This document shows positions 5,749 through 9,648 of a stretch of DNA of 9,648 bases, in pieces. Every line of letters begins with the position of its first letter. Positions within the stretch are counted from its first letter, which is position 1. The position numbers were made by a program, and so were the translations under genes. This DNA is from an uncultured Desulfovibrio sp. GTDB lineage: Bacteria; Desulfobacterota; Desulfovibrionia; Desulfovibrionales; Desulfovibrionaceae. Below the pieces are notes generated by a model. That model did no database searches. It saw nothing but the letters and a program-made list of their open reading frames with translations, and had not been told where the DNA came from. The stretch covers positions 1 through 9,648 of the forward strand of contig UQJT01000062.1 in assembly GCA_900541395.1 (NCBI GenBank), in the 5' to 3' direction.

Positions 5749-6570
5749 ATGGCGGAACATCGATTTTCAGCGGCCGGATTGAGCGCCCGCGTATCCACGG
5801 GACTGGCGCTGGCGGCCCTGCTGCTGGTGGTCTGGCATCTGGGCGGCCTGGCTTTGTTCGGGTTGGTGACCGTGGTGTCGGCCCTGGCCCAATGGGAATT
5901 CTATTCTCTGTTCATGCCCACCTCCGCAGACCGGGCGGCTAAAATTCTGGGCCTGGTCCTGGGCGTGCTCTTGCTGGGCCTGGCCTGGTTTGCGCCCGCC
6001 TGCCCCCCCACTCTGCCGCTGACGGGCGGCGTGCTCATCCTGGCCGTGCACAGCCTGGCGGGCTGGCGACGCGAAATCGCCTCGGCCCGGCTGCTGCGCG
6101 GCGGCGTGTTGCTGGCCGGCCTGCTGTATATCCCCCTGCTGCTGGCCCCCACCCTCGGTTTTTCACCGGCGGAACAGATGCTGGTGGTGGTGACGCCCGC
6201 CCTGTCGGATGTGGTGGCCTACTTTGTGGGCGTGCGCTTCGGCGCGCACCGCATCTGGCCCGCCGTCAGTCCCAAAAAGAGCGTGGAAGGCGCGATCGGG
6301 GGCCTGCTGGCCGCCATGGCCGTGTGTTGCGCGATCGGGGCCGCGGCCGGACAGGCTTCATTGCCCGCCTTTGCCCTGCTGGGCCTGGAACTGGGCATTC
6401 TGGCCCAACTGGGAGATTTTTTCGAATCCTCGCTCAAACGCGCCGTGGACATCAAGGATTCGGGCAAACTGCTGCCCGGCCACGGCGGCATGCTCGACCG
6501 CATCGACAGCATCCTGTTCGCCTCGGGAGCCTACGCCGTCACGGCCGCGTGCGTGCCCTTCTTCGGGTAA
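5749..6570 (+). CDS. cdsA: Phosphatidate cytidylyltransferase (CDP-diglyceride synthase)
   Basis: Inner-membrane enzyme that makes CDP-diacylglycerol from phosphatidate and CTP, the branch point for phosphatidylethanolamine, phosphatidylglycerol and cardiolipin. The 273-residue product is strongly hydrophobic, with several membrane spans at about residues 17-55, 64-82, 90-103, 118-134, 143-162, 181-200 and 203-222. Residues 227-253 match the CdsA signature at every fixed position: SLKRAVDIKD, then LLPGHGG (241-247) and DRID (250-253), where the acidic residues bind metal and CTP. ATG 5749 was chosen from its AGGGAG site and the start of the hydrophobic region; the frame stays open back to 5587 but overlaps uppS. 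The 73-nt gap to uppS holds a small CCGG-based hairpin (5686-5703). dxr starts 4 nt after the stop. Confidence 0.96.
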   Translation: MAEHRFSAAGLSARVSTGLALAALLLVVWHLGGLALFGLVTVVSALAQWEFYSLFMPTSADRAAKILGLVLGVLLLGLAWFAPACPPTLPLTGGVLILAVHSLAGWRREIASARLLRGGVLLAGLLYIPLLLAPTLGFSPAEQMLVVVTPALSDVVAYFVGVRFGAHRIWPAVSPKKSVEGAIGGLLAAMAVCCAIGAAAGQASLPAFALLGLELGILAQLGDFFESSLKRAVDIKDSGKLLPGHGGMLDRIDSILFASGAYAVTAACVPFFG

Positions 6571-6574
6571 AGCC

Positions 6575-7879
6575 ATGCGATACATCAGCGCCGTACCGGA
6601 TTGGGATCACGCCCTGCCCTGGCCACGACGGCTGGCCGTCATGGGCAGCACCGGTTCCATAGGCCGCAACGCCCTGCGCGTGGTGGAGGGGTCGACCGAT
6701 GTCCCTTTTCCGCCGTGCGGCGGACCGGCCTTTCGCATCGAAGCTCTGGCCGCCGGGCGCAATATCGCGTTGCTGGCCGAGCAGGCCGCGCGCTGGCGGC
6801 CGTCCCATCTGGCCGTACAGGATGAAACGGGCGACCACGGCGTGGACGCGCTGAAAAAACTTCTGCCGCGCGACTATCATCCCACCATTCTTGCGGGCCC
6901 GGAAGCTTACGCCGCGCTGGCGGCTCTGGACGGCGTGGATATGGTGGTGGCGGCCCAGGCGGGCGCGGCCGGGTTGCGCGCCGCCGTGGCCGCGGCCGCG
7001 GCGGGCAAGACCCTGTGCCTGGCCAACAAGGAATCCCTGGTGCTGGCCGGGGACCTGCTGCGCGCCGTCTGCGCCCGGACCGGCGCCGTCATCCTGCCCG
7101 TGGATTCCGAGCACGGCGCTCTGTTCCAATGCCTTATCGGCCGCCGCTCCGAGGATGTGGCCCGGCTGGTGCTCACCGCCTCGGGAGGTCCCTTCCGGGG
7201 GCGAGACAGGGCCTTTCTGGCCACGGTGCGGCCCGAAGACGCCCTGCGCCATCCCAACTGGAGCATGGGCGCGAAAATCACCATCGATTCCGCCACGCTG
7301 ATGAACAAGGGTCTGGAGGTCATCGAAGCCTGTCATCTGTACGGGGTATCCGTGGACGAAGTGGACGTGCTTGTCCACCCGCAATCGCTGGTGCACTCGC
7401 TGGTGGAACTGAAAGACGGTTCGCTCATGGCTCAACTGGCCGAACCGGATATGCGCCTGCCCATCGCCTTGTGCCTGGGCTGGCCCCTGACCCCGCCCCG
7501 CGACATGGTGGGAATACACTTGCTGGACCTGGCGAAAGCGGGCACACTCAGCTTTGAACGGCCCGACACGAACGCCTTCCCCTGTCTGGACCTGGCCCGG
7601 CGGGCTCTGGCCGCGGGTCGGACCGTGGAACTCAACGCCGCCAACGAGGTGGCGGTGGAACGTTTTCTCCGGGGCGACCTGGCTTTCACGGATATTCCGG
7701 AACTGGTGCGCCATATTCTGGATGACGCGGAGGGCGCGGACGCGGCGGACGGAGGCGCGCCCTCCGGGCCTGCCCCGACGCCGTCCGGCTCGACCGACGA
7801 TATCGCCGCGACGCTGGCCCGCCTCGAAGCGCTGGACGCCGCCACCCGCAACCGTGCCGCCCGGTGGCACGCTCTATAA
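6575..7879 (+). CDS. dxr: 1-deoxy-D-xylulose 5-phosphate reductoisomerase
   Basis: Second enzyme of the MEP pathway: converts 1-deoxyxylulose 5-phosphate to 2-C-methylerythritol 4-phosphate with NADPH, supplying isoprenoid units used by UppS. The NADPH-binding GSTGSIG is at 24-30 and LANKESLV at 149-156. Metal ligands are D177 and E179 in PVDSEH and E248 in LMNKGLEVIEA. TASGGPF (201-207), HPNWSMGAKITIDSA (226-240) and VHPQSLVHSLVE (267-278) complete the active site. At 434 residues it is longer than the usual 390-400. The excess is a 19-residue N-terminal lead-in and a Gly/Ala/Pro/Asp-rich insert at about 386-408 in the C-terminal helical domain. ATG 6575 lies 4 nt after cdsA with only a weak ribosome binding site, so coupling to cdsA translation is likely. 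rseP follows after 19 nt. Confidence 0.97.
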   Translation: MRYISAVPDWDHALPWPRRLAVMGSTGSIGRNALRVVEGSTDVPFPPCGGPAFRIEALAAGRNIALLAEQAARWRPSHLAVQDETGDHGVDALKKLLPRDYHPTILAGPEAYAALAALDGVDMVVAAQAGAAGLRAAVAAAAAGKTLCLANKESLVLAGDLLRAVCARTGAVILPVDSEHGALFQCLIGRRSEDVARLVLTASGGPFRGRDRAFLATVRPEDALRHPNWSMGAKITIDSATLMNKGLEVIEACHLYGVSVDEVDVLVHPQSLVHSLVELKDGSLMAQLAEPDMRLPIALCLGWPLTPPRDMVGIHLLDLAKAGTLSFERPDTNAFPCLDLARRALAAGRTVELNAANEVAVERFLRGDLAFTDIPELVRHILDDAEGADAADGGAPSGPAPTPSGSTDDIAATLARLEALDAATRNRAARWHAL

Positions 7880-7898
7880 CGGAAGCATCGCCAATCTT

Positions 7899-8996
7899 AT
7901 GGATTCCATCCTCCATATTCTTGTGACTTACGGCATTCCCGTCCTGGCCGTCGTCTTGGTGCTGGGCGGACTGATTTTCTTTCATGAACTGGGGCACTTC
8001 ATCGCCAACCGCATCATGGGCATCGGCGTGGTGACGTTTTCGCTGGGCATGGGCCCCCGTCTGTGGGGATTCAAGCGGGGCAAAACGGATTACCGCCTGT
8101 CCTGGTTCCCCATCGGGGGCTATGTGGCGGCCGTGGGCGAATACAGCGACGAGGTGGAGGAACTGGGCTTCACCCCCGAGGAAGCCGTGTCCAACCGTCC
8201 GGCCTGGCAGCGTCTTATCCTGGCCTTCGCCGGTCCGTTCGCCAACCTGCTCCTGGCCTGGCTCATCTACTGGGGCGTCACCTTCGCCACCGGTCTGGCC
8301 GTCACCCTGCCCGTGGTGGGCGGCGTCATGGCGGACAGCGCCGCGCAGGAAGCGGGGCTGGAGCCGGGCGACACCATCGTGTCCATCGACGGGCGGCCCG
8401 TGGACGCCTGGGCCCAGGTGCCGCAGTATGTGGGCGAGTCGGGCGGCAAAACTCTGAGCGTGGAAATCCTCCGGGGCGACGAAACCCGCACGGTGTCGAT
8501 GACGCCCCGACGCATGGCCCGCACCAATCTGTTCGGCGAAGAGGAAAGCGCCTGGCTCATCGGGGTGCAGGCGGGCGACGCGGTGCGCTATGAGCCCAAG
8601 GGATTCTGGGCCTCGGCCAAACTCGGCCTGGAAAGCACCTGGTCCATGATCGATCTGACCCTGACCGGCCTCAAGAAACTGATCACGGGGTCGGTGCCCG
8701 CCGATTCCGTGGGCGGTCCCATCCTTATCGCCCAGATGCTGGGCGGCCAGGCCCAGGTGGGGCTGGTGCCTCTGCTGTTGCTGGCCGCGCTGATCAGCGT
8801 CAACCTGGGCCTGCTGAACCTGTTGCCCGTGCCCGTGCTGGACGGGGGAATGATCCTGTTCTGCCTTATCGAGATGATCATTCGGCGGCCGGTACCGGAA
8901 AAAATTCAGGAACGGGCCATGCAAGCCGGGGTGGCGCTGCTGGTGCTGGTCATGGTTTTCGCCACGTTCAACGACGTGATGCGCTGGTTCCGCTGA
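7899..8996 (+). CDS. rseP: Site-2 intramembrane zinc metalloprotease RseP
   Basis: Inner-membrane S2P protease that cleaves transmembrane substrates such as anti-sigma factors or remnant signal peptides. The 365-residue product has the first membrane helix with zinc motif HELGH at 29-33, a conserved PIGGYV segment (71-76), a second hydrophobic stretch (about 105-130), one PDZ domain (about 137-204, with EAGLEPGDTIVSIDG), and the C-terminal NLLPVPVLDGG (307-317), whose Asp315 is the third zinc ligand. A last membrane helix covers about 340-357. E. coli RseP has about 450 residues and two PDZ domains; this single-PDZ form is common outside gammaproteobacteria. The ribosome binding site is poor (GGAAG at 7881-7885, 13 nt away). 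No anti-sigma gene lies nearby, so the substrate is unknown. Confidence 0.96.
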   Translation: MDSILHILVTYGIPVLAVVLVLGGLIFFHELGHFIANRIMGIGVVTFSLGMGPRLWGFKRGKTDYRLSWFPIGGYVAAVGEYSDEVEELGFTPEEAVSNRPAWQRLILAFAGPFANLLLAWLIYWGVTFATGLAVTLPVVGGVMADSAAQEAGLEPGDTIVSIDGRPVDAWAQVPQYVGESGGKTLSVEILRGDETRTVSMTPRRMARTNLFGEEESAWLIGVQAGDAVRYEPKGFWASAKLGLESTWSMIDLTLTGLKKLITGSVPADSVGGPILIAQMLGGQAQVGLVPLLLLAALISVNLGLLNLLPVPVLDGGMILFCLIEMIIRRPVPEKIQERAMQAGVALLVLVMVFATFNDVMRWFR

Positions 8997-9051
8997 GCCA
9001 CGACCCCGCGAAACACGCACGGCAACCTTCAACCCCCGCGAGGACGGCTTC

Positions 9052-9648
9052 ATGCCTTTGACCTTGTCTCTCAACACGGCGGCCAAGCACGTGCAATTCG
9101 TACTCAGCCGGGACGGCGTCATGTTGTGCGCCCAGACATGGCTGACCCGCAACGACGGCACGGAATTGCTGGCCACGGCTCTGGATCATGCCTGCCGTCG
9201 ACTGGGATGCGCTGCGCGCGACATCGAACGGGTGGCCTGCGTGGCCGGGCCAGGCAGCTTTACCGGCATTCGCCTGGCCCTGTCCACGGCCGCCGGGCTG
9301 GCCCGAGCCAACGGCGCGCGCCAGGCCGGGCTGGATTTCATGCAATGCCTGGCCGCCACCGTCCTCGCCAACCCGGGCGAACGCGTCGGCGTGCTCATCC
9401 CCGCCCAACGCGGGTGGATGTACAGCGCCGACTATGTGGCGGACGAGGCGGGTCTTCCCCGCCTGCAGGAACGCATCGTTCTGCTGCCCGAACCCGGCGG
9501 CATCGACGACCTGGACGCGCTCAGCCACACGGTGCACGGCGATCTGATCGTGCCCGACTACCTGGTGGGCGCGGCCGTCACCACCCACCGGGCGTTTTTT
9601 GAAGTCGCTTTTCCCCTCGGCACCCGTTTCCTGCCCGCCCGCTACGAC
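9052..9648 (+). CDS. tsaB: tRNA threonylcarbamoyladenosine biosynthesis protein TsaB (3' end beyond window)
   Basis: TsaB is the non-catalytic partner of TsaD and TsaE in making t6A37 in ANN-decoding tRNAs. The first 199 codons are present, and the frame is still open at the window end. The ASKHA-fold hallmark GPGSFTGIRLALSTAAGLA is at 66-84, followed by an LDFMQCLAA segment (94-102) in the expected place. GAGGA (9040-9044), 7 nt upstream, supports ATG 9052. Two family motifs are altered: the usual L-A-x-D-T-S near the N-terminus reads LSLNTA (5-10), and the D-A-R-x-G-E-V-Y motif reads PAQRGWMY (117-124). The gene lies 55 nt after rseP and could belong to the same transcript. Assignment rests mainly on the GPGSFTG block and overall layout. 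Confidence 0.88.
   Translation, partial: MPLTLSLNTAAKHVQFVLSRDGVMLCAQTWLTRNDGTELLATALDHACRRLGCAARDIERVACVAGPGSFTGIRLALSTAAGLARANGARQAGLDFMQCLAATVLANPGERVGVLIPAQRGWMYSADYVADEAGLPRLQERIVLLPEPGGIDDLDALSHTVHGDLIVPDYLVGAAVTTHRAFFEVAFPLGTRFLPARYD

Noticed and set aside
6539..7870. 443-codon minus-strand open frame across dxr
   Set aside because: Antisense to Dxr, whose active-site motifs are complete; the composition is low complexity and resembles no family.
7686..9176. 496-codon minus-strand open frame across the end of dxr, rseP and the start of tsaB
   Set aside because: The product is an artefact of G/C third positions; the + strand genes are supported by motifs along their whole length.

Overview
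This window is a housekeeping gene cluster from a GC-rich Gram-negative bacterium. All ten genes lie on the + strand, in the order rpsB, tsf, a family 2 glycosyltransferase, pyrH, frr, uppS, cdsA, dxr, rseP, tsaB (the last is cut by the window end). Strong G/C third positions, the uppS-cdsA-dxr-rseP order, the acidic S2 tail and the single-PDZ RseP fit a sulfate reducer of the Desulfovibrionaceae. That assignment is inference from general appearance; there is no 16S rRNA or lineage-specific marker here.

Layout. Bases 1-347 hold no gene, but contain a good -10 box at 117-122 and a folded leader of about 220 nt in front of rpsB. rpsB (348-1160) and tsf (1339-2178) are separated by a 178-nt spacer carrying four consecutive short hairpins. 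A textbook intrinsic terminator (2246-2275) closes this translation operon. A WaaE/KdtX-like glycosyltransferase (2312-3154) follows directly, without a visible promoter or Shine-Dalgarno sequence. It sits between tsf and pyrH, which are commonly adjacent. pyrH (3172-3888) and frr (3892-4452) are 3 nt apart. The next 473 nt (4453-4925) have no credible gene but form an almost continuous run of about ten hairpins, including two copies of the same 10-bp stem and a 21-bp inverted repeat. After it come uppS, cdsA, dxr, rseP and the start of tsaB (4926-9648), closely spaced and probably co-transcribed.

How the genes work together. rpsB, tsf and frr serve translation (30S subunit, EF-Tu recycling, ribosome recycling). 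pyrH makes UDP for nucleotide and sugar-nucleotide pools. dxr (isoprenoid precursors), uppS (undecaprenyl carrier) and cdsA (CDP-diacylglycerol) build the envelope. The glycosyltransferase probably adds a sugar to the lipopolysaccharide core. rseP is the intramembrane protease of envelope stress signalling, and tsaB belongs to tRNA t6A modification. No mobile element, CRISPR array, toxin-antitoxin pair or defence system is visible. The unexplained material is in the non-coding DNA, above all the frr-uppS spacer, and in a few unusual protein features (low-complexity insert in Dxr, altered motifs in TsaB).
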